In this document: one piece after another, positions 1 through 9,918 of the stretch
How positions within the stretch are numbered: the first letter of the stretch is position 1
Layout: each line of letters starts with the position of its first letter
Origin: Candidatus Methanoflexus mossambicus
GTDB taxonomy: Archaea; Methanobacteriota; Methanobacteria; Methanobacteriales; Methanobacteriaceae
Direction of reading: 5' to 3'
Length of the DNA stretch: 57,569 nucleotides
NCBI GenBank assembly: GCA_031261915.1
Contig: JAISIT010000223.1
Coordinates: 1-57,569 of the forward strand
Program-made: the position numbers and the translations under genes
Notes under the pieces: generated by a model
Database searches by the model: none
What the model was told of the DNA's origin: nothing
The model's input: only the letters and a program-made list of their open reading frames with translations

Positions 1-40
1 AAAATAAATAAAAATAATTACAAATAAATAAAAATAAAAA

Positions 41-90
41 AAAATAATTAAAAATAATTAAAAATAATTAAAAATAATTAAAAATAATTA
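41..90. repeat. Decamer tandem repeat (AAAATAATTA x5)
   Basis: Five exact head-to-tail copies of AAAATAATTA lie downstream of the glutaredoxin-like gene, with a further copy at 11-20. The same decamer is repeated upstream of modA (53221-53270). Seen directly; no function assigned. Confidence 0.85.
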
Positions 91-134
91 AAGAAATTAA
101 AATATAAATTTTTTAATTAAAAGTTTATGAAAAA

Positions 135-413
135 TTATGAAAAAACTTCTTTAATTTCTTCTTCTTTAAATCCAATTATGGTTTTTTCTTTGTTAATAAC
201 AATTGTAGGGAAAGACAAGCTTGGATTCCATTTTTCTAATTCATTAATAACTTCTTTTCTTTCATCTCCCATTGTTAAGTCAACATACACATAATCATAT
301 TCTACATCTAATTCTTCAAGCAATGCTCTGGTTTTTTTACACCATTGGCAGGTGCTTAATGCAAAAAGAAGAACATCTCCTTTATTAGTTCCATCTACAT
401 GAGTTAATTCCAT
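135..413 (-). CDS. Glutaredoxin-like thiol-disulfide protein
   Basis: This 92-residue protein has the thioredoxin-fold layout of small archaeal glutaredoxins. An early beta strand leads into a CQWC redox motif (about residues 22-25), and a cis-proline segment SFPTIVIN follows near residue 67. A cytosolic thiol-disulfide exchange or reductase role is expected; the electron donor cannot be read from sequence. The ATG start is preceded by GGAGATG at good spacing on the minus strand. It is the first complete gene of the window and has no close partner on the same strand. The motif is CxxC, so a dithiol mechanism is possible. The family is secure, the physiological substrate is not. Confidence 0.85.
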   Translation of the reverse strand: MELTHVDGTNKGDVLLFALSTCQWCKKTRALLEELDVEYDYVYVDLTMGDERKEVINELEKWNPSLSFPTIVINKEKTIIGFKEEEIKEVFS

Positions 414-1130
414 AATTTCATCTCCTGTAATATTTTCACTTTTTATTAATAGCTATTATTTTATTAATTCAATAATTCAATTATTTCTTTATTTCTTTAT
501 TTAATATATAATTGATAACATAAGAATTTAGAATTAATGCTATGCTATTAATTAGTATAATATATTAAATAATATATTCTTAAAGTTTTCTATTTTATTT
601 TATAATATTATTTTATATGTAAATTATAATTTAATTAGTTCTAATAAAAATACTTTTCTATTTTTCAGTGTTTTTATAATTTTATAGATTTTTAATAATT
701 TAATGATATAATTTAATGATATAATTTAATGAATAATGCTAATAATATAAGTTAATAGATAAATTTAATGAATAATTACTAATAATATAATATTAATAAT
801 ATTAATAATAATTTTGATTTAAATATTTTCATAGGAAATATTTTATATTAAAAGAAATATAATTAAATATAATATAAATTAGTTTTAAAATTTTAAATAT
901 TTATATGATTTTCATGTTTTATATATGAATTTATGATATATTTGTGCGAATATTTTAAAACATTTTATAATCTTTTATAATTATTTTTTAATTCATTAGA
1001 AAATCCTTAAATATTAATTATAAAAATAGCTTTTTTATTAGCTATTTTTGCTATTTTTACTAATTTATTAGCTATTTTTGCTATTTTATTAGCTTTTTTA
1101 ATAAAAATAGTGATTTTTTTAGTGAATTAA
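414..1130. other. A+T-rich intergenic region
   Basis: About 700 bases with no credible gene on either strand. It lies between the minus-strand glutaredoxin-like gene and fbp, so it should hold divergent promoters. Visible structure: an AATAGCTATT palindrome at 448-457, degenerate repeats of ATAATTTAATGA around 700-790, and two copies of TTATTAGCTATTTTTGCTAT at about 1037-1090. No G+C-rich segment that would suggest a stable RNA was seen. Confidence 0.6.
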
Positions 1131-1138
1131 AGTTTAAT
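1131..1138. repeat. 8-bp target-site duplication, left copy
   Basis: AGTTTAAT directly abuts the left end (GGCACTG) of the miniature element. An identical AGTTTAAT at 1271-1278 abuts its right end. An 8-bp duplication is the length known for IS6-family transposition. Confidence 0.8.
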
Positions 1139-1270
1139 GGCACTGTGAAAATCAACTTAGTTGAATCAATATTAATTTCATAGCTTTGAGTAAATTAAAT
1201 TTTAAGCAATCTTAAAGTATCTCTTAAAGTATTTTTATTTAACTCGAAGTAAGTGAAAATTGACAGTGCA
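1139..1270 (+). mobile_element. MITE-like element copy 1, upstream of fbp
   Basis: A 132-bp element with imperfect terminal inverted repeats: left GGCACTGTGAAAATCAACTT, right end reading GCACTGTCAATTTTCACTTA on the other strand. It carries no ORF. Perfect 8-bp direct repeats (AGTTTAAT) flank it. A second copy, inverted in the genome, lies at 31758-31879 upstream of gap, and a similar end occurs at 57452. The element ends 20 bp before the fbp start codon. It contains a TATA-like segment (TATTTTTATTTAAC, about 1230-1243) that is also conserved in the gap copy, so it may carry the fbp promoter. That last point is inference. Confidence 0.8.
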
Positions 1271-1290
1271 AGTTTAATTGAGATGAAATA

Positions 1291-2388
<1,098 letters not shown>

Positions 2389-2563
2389 GTTTATTCCTTT
2401 TTATTTCATTTATTATCTTTCTTGTTTTAGTTTTACTTAATTTTTTAGTATTTTTATTTCTAATTTTCATATTTTCTTTTTCATTACTTTCCGTTTATTT
2501 TTATTTTCTATTATTTTTATTTTCTATTTATTTTAACTGTGTCTTTTTCTTTTTGGTGTTTTA

Positions 2564-2722
2564 ATGGAGTATAATTTAGAAAAAATTGTTAGTATTATTG
2601 TTTTTATTTTTGGAGTATTAGTTTTTGGTTTAATTTTAGGAACTAATTCAATTATAGGAATTGTTGTTGTATTTATTTGGGCAATATTATTTGGTATTTT
2701 TTGGAAAAAACAATTCATGTAA
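2564..2722 (+). CDS. Small two-helix membrane protein (hypothetical)
   Basis: A 52-codon reading frame starts with ATG after a GGTG box and ends with TAA. It encodes MEYNLEKIV, a first hydrophobic helix (about residues 8-26), a short polar turn (GTNS), a second hydrophobic helix (about 29-47) and a basic end (WKKQFM). Charge is restricted to both ends, which fits a small integral membrane protein and is unlike the non-coding A/T sequence nearby. No family recognised. It sits 175 bp downstream of fbp on the same strand and upstream of the cell-wall transglutaminase gene. Coding status is inferred from the reading-frame pattern only. Confidence 0.45.
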   Translation: MEYNLEKIVSIIVFIFGVLVFGLILGTNSIIGIVVVFIWAILFGIFWKKQFM

Positions 2723-2780
2723 TTTTATGTTTATAATTTTTTTTTATAATTATAATTATTTTTTATTTTATATTCTTATT

Positions 2781-2848
2781 TTTAATTACATTATTAGTTT
2801 TAATTACATTATTAGTTTTAATTACATTATTGCTTTTAATTACATTAT
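2781..2848. repeat. 18-bp tandem repeat
   Basis: About 3.7 copies of TTTTAATTACATTATTAG, the last copies slightly degenerate. The array overlaps the most upstream possible start of the following gene, which argues that translation begins further downstream. Confidence 0.8.
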
Positions 2849-2895
2849 CACTTTTAAAAATATTAAAGATTTTTATTTATTACTCAATTTATTTG

Positions 2896-4227
2896 ATGTT
2901 ATTTATGTTAATTTTAGATTTATTTAATAAACAGTTCAATTTTAGAAAATCAACTCTTTTTTCAATTGTTTTATCATGCGAGATTTTAATTTTTATTTTC
3001 TTTTCAACTTTAACAACTGTTGTTGCTGTAGATAATAATGTAAATGCTCTTAATGATAATGCTAATAGCATTAATATTGACAATATTAATAATATGAATA
3101 ATAATATGAATAATAATATTAATAATAATATTAATAGCATTAATAGTATTAATAATAATAGTAATGGTATTAATAGCAATATTAATAATAATAGTAATGA
3201 GATTAATAAAAATAATAATAAAAATAGTGATAATAAAAATAAAAATAATAATAATGCTAATTCTTCATTGAATTCAATTAATGATATTAAACATAAAACG
3301 ATTTCTCAAAAAGAAGTTTATAATGTAGCAAAAAAGTATTATAGTAGTATTAATTACTATAGAAATATTCCAAATAATTTTAAAGTATCTAAAAACTTTT
3401 CGTTAAATAGAAATGAGTTTTATTTTGTTTTATCCACTTATATTGTTAAGAAATATAAACATGATAATTCAAATATAAAAATAAAATATGGGATTAAATC
3501 TCCAAAATCAATATATGTATCTACATTAAAGGGTAAAATTTCTTCTTCAAAGTATTATAACTTTGTAATTGAAAATATAAACAATATAAAGAAGTATAAT
3601 TCTCCTAAATCGTATAATTACTATTCTGCGATTTTTGGATGTTTGTATATAATCACAAAATCAAAAAATAAGAAATTACCAAATAGTATTAATGTCTATC
3701 TTCCTAAAAATGATATGATAAATCATAATGGTCAAAGTGTTTTACTTCAAAGTAAATTCACTGGTGGAAAAACTTCTAAATATTTAGGTCATAGTTCTAG
3801 AACTCCTTCAAATAATCCTGAAATTATCAAGATTGCTAAAACTGTAATTAAATATTGTAAGACCACTCGAGAAAAGGCAAAAAAGCTATTTGATTGGCTA
3901 AAAGATAAAACAGATTATGAATTTTATTATGGAACTCGATATGGTGGATTGAAAACAATAAAATCTGGAAAAGGAAACTGTGTTGATCTTTCAAGAGCAT
4001 ATATTTCATTATTACGGGCTGTTAAAATTCCTGCAAGGTTTGTTTATACAAACTCTAAATTTGTTATTTCTAAATCTTATATTCCTCATGTTTGGGTTCA
4101 AGTTTTAATAAATAAAGTATGGATACCTGCGGATTTATCTAATTCTGATAATTCATTAGGAAGTATAGTTAATTGGACACCCTATGGATCTAAGATTTAT
4201 GGATATTATAATGAATATCCAAGATAA
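2896..4227 (+). CDS. Secreted transglutaminase-like protein with pseudomurein-binding-like repeats
   Basis: Likely an exported cell-wall protein. From the chosen ATG it has an N-terminal hydrophobic segment ending near TLTTVVAVD, then a ~75-residue Asn-rich low-complexity linker. Two segments follow that resemble pseudomurein-binding repeats (YNVAKKYYSSINYYRNIPNN and a second one ending KKLPNSINVYLP). The C-terminal transglutaminase-type protease fold shows a candidate triad: Cys in GKGNCVDLS (about residue 361), His in PHVWVQV (about 397) and Asp in WIPADLSN (about 412). The arrangement recalls the pseudomurein endoisopeptidases PeiW/PeiP of Methanothermobacter phages and prophages, so wall remodelling or lysis is the best guess. 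An in-frame ATG at 2830 exists but lies inside a tandem repeat; 2905 is a further alternative. The start is uncertain. Confidence 0.75.
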   Translation: MLFMLILDLFNKQFNFRKSTLFSIVLSCEILIFIFFSTLTTVVAVDNNVNALNDNANSINIDNINNMNNNMNNNINNNINSINSINNNSNGINSNINNNSNEINKNNNKNSDNKNKNNNNANSSLNSINDIKHKTISQKEVYNVAKKYYSSINYYRNIPNNFKVSKNFSLNRNEFYFVLSTYIVKKYKHDNSNIKIKYGIKSPKSIYVSTLKGKISSSKYYNFVIENINNIKKYNSPKSYNYYSAIFGCLYIITKSKNKKLPNSINVYLPKNDMINHNGQSVLLQSKFTGGKTSKYLGHSSRTPSNNPEIIKIAKTVIKYCKTTREKAKKLFDWLKDKTDYEFYYGTRYGGLKTIKSGKGNCVDLSRAYISLLRAVKIPARFVYTNSKFVISKSYIPHVWVQVLINKVWIPADLSNSDNSLGSIVNWTPYGSKIYGYYNEYPR

Positions 4228-4345
4228 CTTTTGTTTACTATTTTATTATAATATCTACTTCTATTTTTACTCATTAATTCTTTATTTCGTTATTACTCAT
4301 TTATTTCAGTTATTGCTCATTTATTTCATTAATTACTTATTTATT

Positions 4346-7108
4346 TTATTCATTAATCCTTCCATCTTTAAAATTTCCTTTTGTTAAATATGATTGGCTT
4401 ATATCTTGAATTTTAGATTTTAATTCTCTTAATTTTCCTCGTTTAGTGTTTTTTATTCCATCTTGATAAATAGAAATAATATTTGAAGTATAATTATCAT
4501 TTGAAAATCTACAATCTAAGATAATGGAATCTAATCCTAAATGTTTTAATTTTCCAATTTCATCAACAAGACATAAACAATCTTTATTTAGGATATGGCT
4601 TCTGTTATTAAAATCTTTAACGACTTTATATTTAAATTTCTTTCTTTTTTTATCTTCTAATATTGCATAGTTGTTTGCATTTAAATTTAATTTTTTATCG
4701 TCTTTTAGTTTAGAAAAGTCATCATTAGTTACTATAAGTTCTAAATTACCATGAACAATTAATTCAAGTTTTTTATCTGCATAATCTTCTTTATTTTCAT
4801 AAAATTTTGAGCTTAAATCTTTTAATTCTCTATATGATAATTCATTAGACAATATTAAAGTTTTAAATTCATTTTTTAATAAATTTTCACAAGATAAACT
4901 ATTAAATATATTTAAATTATGATTTCCATAAATATTGGTGTTAAAATTATCTTCAAGCCCAGGAATATCGCTCATAATAGCTATTGGAATTCCATTTCGT
5001 TTTAAATTATTAAAAATAGCTTGACATTTATCAATTTCACCGTCATATATAAAACTTGGCAAAACCCAAACAAGTTCAGGACTTAAATCATTAGTTTCTT
5101 GTTTAGCTATTTTTAATAGGTCTATTTCTAATTCTTTTGATGATAAAGCTTTTGTTGATTCTAATAGCTTTAATGAAGCATTAGTTAATAATTCTTCAAT
5201 ATTCTTGAAATATTCCTCTTTATTTGGATAAGAATAAGAGGCATCAAAATAAATTCTTTTAATATTATAATTTGAAGCTATTTTTATCTGATTTATGTTG
5301 TTTGCAAATATAGATAGTCCTAAATCTTTATTTTCATCTAAATATGATATTTTAGATTTATATGATTTTATAAACTTATTCATTTTAGTTTTAGATTTAT
5401 TTAACTCTTCTTTATCTGTTTTATAATGATTTAATAATATTTCTGTGGTTTTTTCAATAATATCTCTTCTGATTTTATTTAAATTTCCAATTGAAATAAA
5501 TAAATCTTCTTTAAAATTATTTATCTCAATGTTTTCCATATAAAATGGAGTATTTCCAGTTTTAGAAAGTTGTTTTTTAATATTTTCAATATTGGTAGGT
5601 TTATTCACTGCTTTTTCAAATTTTTCTTCATATCGATAATAGAAATCATAATCCTCATCATCAATATTGAATTTAACGGTTATATTTGGATGTAAACTTT
5701 TATCTAAAGATATATTAAGGTTAATAGCTATTTTTGAAGAGATATTGTCATTTTTTATTTGTTTAAGATTTTTATGAATTAAATGAGAATAGCTAATATA
5801 AACTTTATCTTTAATTCGAACATTTCTTGTTGTTTTAAATATGATATAATCATCATTTTGCTTAATAATTTTATCAAGATAAATTCCTTTAATTTTATCT
5901 CCCATTTTAAAAGCTATTCCATCCCCAACATTAATATCTACCTTATTTTTTTTAGCTATTTTGATGGTTCGCTCTATAATTGTCTTTTTTTCATTAAAAA
6001 CATTTTCATTATTCTTATTTTCTTTTTTAATATTATTTTCTTTTTTAATATTTGTATTAGTGTTATTATTGTTAATAATCTCTTTTTCATCGGTTATGTC
6101 TACAATATCACCAATATAAAATCCAGTATGTCCTGAACTTTCCCTACCCATTACATCTCCGGGAGATTCGTTTAAAATATATCCCTTTGTAAATTTTCTA
6201 TTGAAAACTAAATTTAAATCATTATTAAACTTTTTTTCTTCATTATCAATAATATTGCGATAGCTATTAACCGTTGTTGCTACATAATCTCCAGATTTCA
6301 AGCGACCTTCTATTTTTAGAGAATCAACACCAGCATCAATAATTTTATCAAGATATTGTGAGGTATTTAAGTCATGAGTTGATAATAAATAACCTTCATC
6401 AATTTTCCGACCATTATTCTTTAGAATATACTCTCTTCTACATGGTTGAGTGCATGTTCCTCTATTGCCACTTCTACCATTGTTGTATGATGAAATATAA
6501 CAATTTCCAGATATTGAATAACATAAAGCACCATGGACAAATACTTCTGTTTCTAAATGATGATTTTTTTCATTTATCTTATTATTTTTTCCTAATTCAT
6601 TATTTTTTCTCAATTCATTATTTTTTCCTAATTCATTATTTGTTTTTTCATTTATTTCTTTAATATATTCTATATTTAACTCTCGAGGAAAAATTACCCG
6701 TGAAATTCCCTGCTTATTAGCCCAAATCATTGCTTTTGAATTGTTTAATGTCATTTGAGTAGATGCATGAATTGTCATTTTTGGAAAAATTCTCTTAATT
6801 ATTTCTAAAACTCCAAAATCTTGGATAATTACAGCATCTACACCAATTTTATAAAGTTTAAATAGATATTTAACTAAATCAATGATCTCATTTTCTGTAA
6901 TTAATGTATTTATTGTAATAAACACTTTAACATTATTTAGATGTGCGTATTCCACAGCTTTTTCTATTTTTTCAATATTAAAATTTTCTGCATATGCTCT
7001 TGCACCAAAACGTTTGCCAGACAAGTAAACAGCATCTGCACCAGAGTTAACAGCTATTTTAAATGTTTCATAATTTCCTGCTGGAGCAAGTAGTTCTATT
7101 TTATTCAT
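4346..7108 (-). CDS. Peptidase U32 family protein
   Basis: A 920-residue member of the U32 family, whose studied bacterial members (RlhA, TrhP) act in rRNA or tRNA hydroxylation rather than as simple proteases. The N-terminus (IELLAPAGNYETFKIAVNSGADAVYLSG) and the TIM-barrel repeats are characteristic. Four cysteines in GALCYSISGNC and GTCTQPC match the conserved cluster region. Two low-complexity inserts interrupt it: one with repeated NELGKNN units near residue 160 and an Asn/Lys-rich one near 340. The long C-terminal half resembles the extra domain of large U32 proteins. The ATG start follows GAGGATAC. The DUF357 gene lies 124 bp upstream on the same strand. Substrate unknown. Confidence 0.9.
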   Translation of the reverse strand: MNKIELLAPAGNYETFKIAVNSGADAVYLSGKRFGARAYAENFNIEKIEKAVEYAHLNNVKVFITINTLITENEIIDLVKYLFKLYKIGVDAVIIQDFGVLEIIKRIFPKMTIHASTQMTLNNSKAMIWANKQGISRVIFPRELNIEYIKEINEKTNNELGKNNELRKNNELGKNNKINEKNHHLETEVFVHGALCYSISGNCYISSYNNGRSGNRGTCTQPCRREYILKNNGRKIDEGYLLSTHDLNTSQYLDKIIDAGVDSLKIEGRLKSGDYVATTVNSYRNIIDNEEKKFNNDLNLVFNRKFTKGYILNESPGDVMGRESSGHTGFYIGDIVDITDEKEIINNNNTNTNIKKENNIKKENKNNENVFNEKKTIIERTIKIAKKNKVDINVGDGIAFKMGDKIKGIYLDKIIKQNDDYIIFKTTRNVRIKDKVYISYSHLIHKNLKQIKNDNISSKIAINLNISLDKSLHPNITVKFNIDDEDYDFYYRYEEKFEKAVNKPTNIENIKKQLSKTGNTPFYMENIEINNFKEDLFISIGNLNKIRRDIIEKTTEILLNHYKTDKEELNKSKTKMNKFIKSYKSKISYLDENKDLGLSIFANNINQIKIASNYNIKRIYFDASYSYPNKEEYFKNIEELLTNASLKLLESTKALSSKELEIDLLKIAKQETNDLSPELVWVLPSFIYDGEIDKCQAIFNNLKRNGIPIAIMSDIPGLEDNFNTNIYGNHNLNIFNSLSCENLLKNEFKTLILSNELSYRELKDLSSKFYENKEDYADKKLELIVHGNLELIVTNDDFSKLKDDKKLNLNANNYAILEDKKRKKFKYKVVKDFNNRSHILNKDCLCLVDEIGKLKHLGLDSIILDCRFSNDNYTSNIISIYQDGIKNTKRGKLRELKSKIQDISQSYLTKGNFKDGRINE

Positions 7109-7232
7109 TGTATCCTCATTATTCCATTTTTATATATTTTATAATTTATTATTAAGTCATTATTAAGTCATTATTAAGTTTTTATTAAGTTTTTATTGGA
7201 TTATTGTCAATTTATTGTCAATATTACTATTT

Positions 7233-7487
7233 TTATTCATAAATCCCATAAATCATTCTTAAAGCATCAATTAATCCATGAGCATAAGCTATTGCATCTA
7301 AAGCAATGAATTCTTCTTTTTTTTTAAGATAATATTTAGAATCATCCCTATAATTTATAGCACTTTCAATAATTTCATCTATTTTATCATTAAATTGGAT
7401 ATTTTCTGTTTTTTTTATTTCTTCTAATGCTTTAAGATTTTTATCTAATTTTTCTATATCAATATTTATTCTTTCTTTATTCTCCAT
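7233..7487 (-). CDS. DUF357 family protein, copy 1
   Basis: An 84-residue helical protein ending in YYLKKKEEFIALDAIAYAHGLIDALRMI, the signature of the archaeal DUF357 family (a YAHGLIDAL-type helix hairpin). Its function is not known to me. The ATG start follows GAGGATAAT on the minus strand. It lies between the U32 peptidase gene (downstream, 124 bp) and a second DUF357 gene upstream, from which a 12-copy tandem repeat separates it. The two paralogues share the helix pattern and the YAHGLIDA motif but are clearly diverged, so the duplication is not recent. Confidence 0.82.
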   Translation of the reverse strand: MENKERINIDIEKLDKNLKALEEIKKTENIQFNDKIDEIIESAINYRDDSKYYLKKKEEFIALDAIAYAHGLIDALRMIYGIYE

Positions 7488-7505
7488 ATTATCCTCAAAT
7501 TTTTG

Positions 7506-7687
7506 TTAAAATTGATATTATTAAAATTGATATTATTAAAATTGATATTATTAAAATTGATATTATTAAAATTGATATTATTAAAATTAATATTATTAAA
7601 ATTGATATTATTAAAATTGATATTATTAAAATTAATATTATTAAAATTAATATTATTAAAATTAATATTATTAAAAATGATATTATT
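7506..7687. repeat. 15-bp tandem repeat array, 12 copies
   Basis: Twelve consecutive copies of TTAAAATTGATATTA, some with AATATT instead of GATATT. The array fills the space between the two DUF357 genes. Because the unit is a multiple of three it opens an artificial Leu/Ile/Lys reading frame on the plus strand; I do not consider that a gene. Copy order shows homogenised blocks (GAT-type copies first, AAT-type copies last), which suggests slippage expansion. Confidence 0.95.
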
Positions 7688-7715
7688 TTTTTATATTTTT
7701 ATATTGTATGTATTT

Positions 7716-7958
7716 TTAAATTAAAGATCTATTTATTTTTATTGCATCAATTAATCCATGAGCATAAGTTATACAACCAAATGAAGTAAATAAATCATTT
7801 TTTTTAAGATAATATTCGCAATCTTCAAGATAAGTTTTAATTTTTTCAAGAATTTCATTTTCTTTTTCATTTAACTTAATATTATTCAATTCTTCAATAC
7901 TTTCTTTTAAATTATCAATATCTACTTCTATTCTTTTTTTTTCTTTTATTTCTTCCAT
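7716..7958 (-). CDS. DUF357 family protein, copy 2
   Basis: An 80-residue paralogue of the neighbouring DUF357 protein. It has the same order of helices and ends in CEYYLKKNDLFTSFGCITYAHGLIDAIKI. The ATG start is preceded by AAGGAGTT, a strong ribosome-binding site. The N-terminal half is highly charged (Lys/Glu) and probably helical. Cytosolic, function unknown. The tandem arrangement with copy 1 suggests local duplication followed by divergence; they may form a heteromer, which is inference. Confidence 0.82.
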   Translation of the reverse strand: MEEIKEKKRIEVDIDNLKESIEELNNIKLNEKENEILEKIKTYLEDCEYYLKKNDLFTSFGCITYAHGLIDAIKINRSLI

Positions 7959-8069
7959 TTTAACTCCTTCGATTTATTATTTTATTCCTTTATTTTTTTA
8001 TTCTTTTATTTTTTTTTATTCTTTTATCTGGTTAATATAGTTATATTTTTCATTTGATTAATTATTTAA

Positions 8070-8669
8070 TTATATTTTGTTTTTAAAAATGTATTTTTTT
8101 TTGTTTTTTAAATTTTTCCAAACATAAATAATTCTTTGAGCAACTGTAAAGTAAGAGAGCATTACAAGCAAAATTAATATCCATTGCATATATATTGGAC
8201 TTAATAAACCTCCAATAATAGCTGCAATTATGATTACTATTAATCTAAATGCTCTTTCAGCTATTCCTATTTCACATTTGATTGATTGAGATTCTGCTTT
8301 GGCACGAATATAACTAATCGTTAAAGATGAATGAATAAGCAATATTCCTAAAAACCAATCTATGTAACCTCCAGCTATTATTCCTATGACAATTATTCCA
8401 TCTGAAAATCGATCAACTGTTGAATCTAAAAATCCTCCAAGATCCGTAGCTTTATTGTGGTATCTTGCAACTGCACCATCTAAAACATCTAAACACCCTG
8501 TTAATAAAATTAATATTGCTCCTACAATTAATTGATGATTTAAAAACATTATTGCAGATAAAATAGCTATTAATAATGATATTCCTGTAATTATATTTGG
8601 ATTTATATTAATTTTCTTAGCTATTGGTTCTAAAATTCTTTTTAATTGTGGTCTTAGTTTATTTAACAT
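8070..8669 (-). CDS. Archaetidylinositol phosphate synthase (CDP-alcohol phosphatidyltransferase)
   Basis: An integral membrane enzyme that joins CDP-archaeol to a polar head group. The full CDP-alcohol phosphotransferase motif is visible as DVLDGAVARYHNKATDLGGF followed by LDSTVDRFSD. Several hydrophobic helices follow. The first region (KLRPQLKRILEPIAKKI) is typical of the archaetidylinositol-phosphate synthase subgroup, which uses inositol 1-phosphate; its likely supplier is the inositol-phosphate synthase at 43129. I chose the ATG at 8669 because AAGGAT lies just upstream. An in-frame ATG at 8705 would add 12 residues and has no ribosome-binding site. Head-group specificity is inferred from subfamily resemblance. 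Confidence 0.83.
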   Translation of the reverse strand: MLNKLRPQLKRILEPIAKKININPNIITGISLLIAILSAIMFLNHQLIVGAILILLTGCLDVLDGAVARYHNKATDLGGFLDSTVDRFSDGIIVIGIIAGGYIDWFLGILLIHSSLTISYIRAKAESQSIKCEIGIAERAFRLIVIIIAAIIGGLLSPIYMQWILILLVMLSYFTVAQRIIYVWKNLKNKKKYIFKNKI

Positions 8670-8994
8670 TTTATCCTTAAATTTGTTTTCAATAGCTATT
8701 AACATTATTGCTTTTTTTTAATATTATTGGAAATTAATTTATAATTATATTATAATGGTTAAAAGTATATTATAATAGTTAAAAGTATATTATAATAGTT
8801 AAAAGTTAAGTTAATTAGTAAATTTTTAATTAATATAAATCAGTATCGAAAAATTTTTTAATTTTAAACAATAAATTTATTAATATATTTTAATAATTAT
8901 TTATAGTTAGCTATTACGATTTTATTATGATTTCATTTTTAATATAAATTTTAATATAAATTTTAATATAATTTTTTTAATTATAATTGATATT

Positions 8995-9741
8995 ATGGAT
9001 ATTTTAAACATAGATAATGATAAATTAAGAATATCTGATAAAAATAAGATTAAAAGATCTTTAGAATCTGGAAATATTATTATTTATCCTACGGATACTA
9101 TTTATGGTCTTGGAGTAGATATAACTAATGAAACAGCTATTAAAAATCTTTATGTTTCTAAAAATAGAAGTTTTAATAAGGCGATTTCAGTAATATTTCC
9201 AAATATTGAAGATATTTCTAAATATTGCTATGTTAATAGCAGAATTAAATCTATTCTTGAAAAACATCTTCCAGGACCATTTACTTTCATTTTAGAGTTA
9301 AAAGATCTCGCTACTGAAAATAATATTGGAGTTAATAACGAAAACAATGATAATGAAGAGATTAATAGCAAAAATATTATTACCAAAAAAAGTATTAATG
9401 ATAAAAATAATAATTTGAGTATTAAAGGGAAAAAATTTGATGGAAAAAATTCAATATCGAAATTATTAACTGTAAATTCTAATAAAATTGGAATACGAAT
9501 TCCTAATTCTCAAATAGCGATGGAAATAGCTAAAATAATGCCTATTACATCAACAAGTGCGAATATTTCTAATGCTTCAACTTATTCTACTGTAAATGAA
9601 ATTATTAATCAATTAAATACTAATATTGATTTAGCTATTGATATAGGTAGATTAAAATCAAATATTCCTTCTACAGTTGTTGATTTAACTTCAAATTATC
9701 CAAAAGTTTTAAGAAATGGTGTTGGAGATTTTAATTTTTAA
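8995..9741 (+). CDS. YrdC/Sua5-family threonylcarbamoyl-AMP synthase
   Basis: A 248-residue single-domain YrdC-type protein, predicted to form threonylcarbamoyl-AMP from threonine, bicarbonate and ATP for tRNA t6A modification. Conserved features: IIYPTDTIYGLGVDI near the N-terminus, KNRSFNKAIS (KRP-like substrate loop), the LPGPFTFILE segment, and SNKIGIRIPNS followed by PITSTSANIS. An Asn/Lys-rich insert of about 45 residues (around 105-150) interrupts the fold between LELK and the KLLTVNSNKIG segment, and the Sua5 C-terminal domain is absent. The insert is encoded by repetitive A/T DNA and probably forms a surface loop. A YciO-like role is the alternative. Confidence 0.88.
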   Translation: MDILNIDNDKLRISDKNKIKRSLESGNIIIYPTDTIYGLGVDITNETAIKNLYVSKNRSFNKAISVIFPNIEDISKYCYVNSRIKSILEKHLPGPFTFILELKDLATENNIGVNNENNDNEEINSKNIITKKSINDKNNNLSIKGKKFDGKNSISKLLTVNSNKIGIRIPNSQIAMEIAKIMPITSTSANISNASTYSTVNEIINQLNTNIDLAIDIGRLKSNIPSTVVDLTSNYPKVLRNGVGDFNF

Positions 9742-9807
9742 TATTATTTAATATTTTTTAATATTTTTTAATATTAGTTAATATTATTGTAATTGAATTT
9801 TTTTTAA

Positions 9808-9822
9808 TGAAAACTTTTATAT
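9808..9822 (+). promoter_or_regulatory. Candidate archaeal promoter for radB
   Basis: GAAAACTTTTATATG resembles an A-rich BRE followed by a TATA box. A transcript from about 9845 would have a ~75-nt leader before the radB ATG. Inferred from consensus only; a second TATA-like site lies near 9856. Confidence 0.35.
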
Positions 9823-9918
9823 GTAATTATAATTAAAGATATAATAAAAGTAATACTTTTATATTTATGTTTATGTTTATTTTTTATATATTATAATTAA
9901 TCTATTTGGAGTTTAATA

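Noticed and set aside
1139-1270. Conserved structured leader (riboswitch) shared by fbp and gap
   Set aside because: Similarity is bounded exactly by inverted terminal repeats and, at fbp, by a perfect 8-bp target duplication, which points to a mobile element; regulatory co-option remains possible and is reported separately.
7503-7724. 73-residue Leu/Ile/Lys repeat reading frame on the plus strand
   Set aside because: It is the translation of the 15-bp tandem array, whose period is a multiple of three; no ribosome-binding site and no non-repeat sequence.
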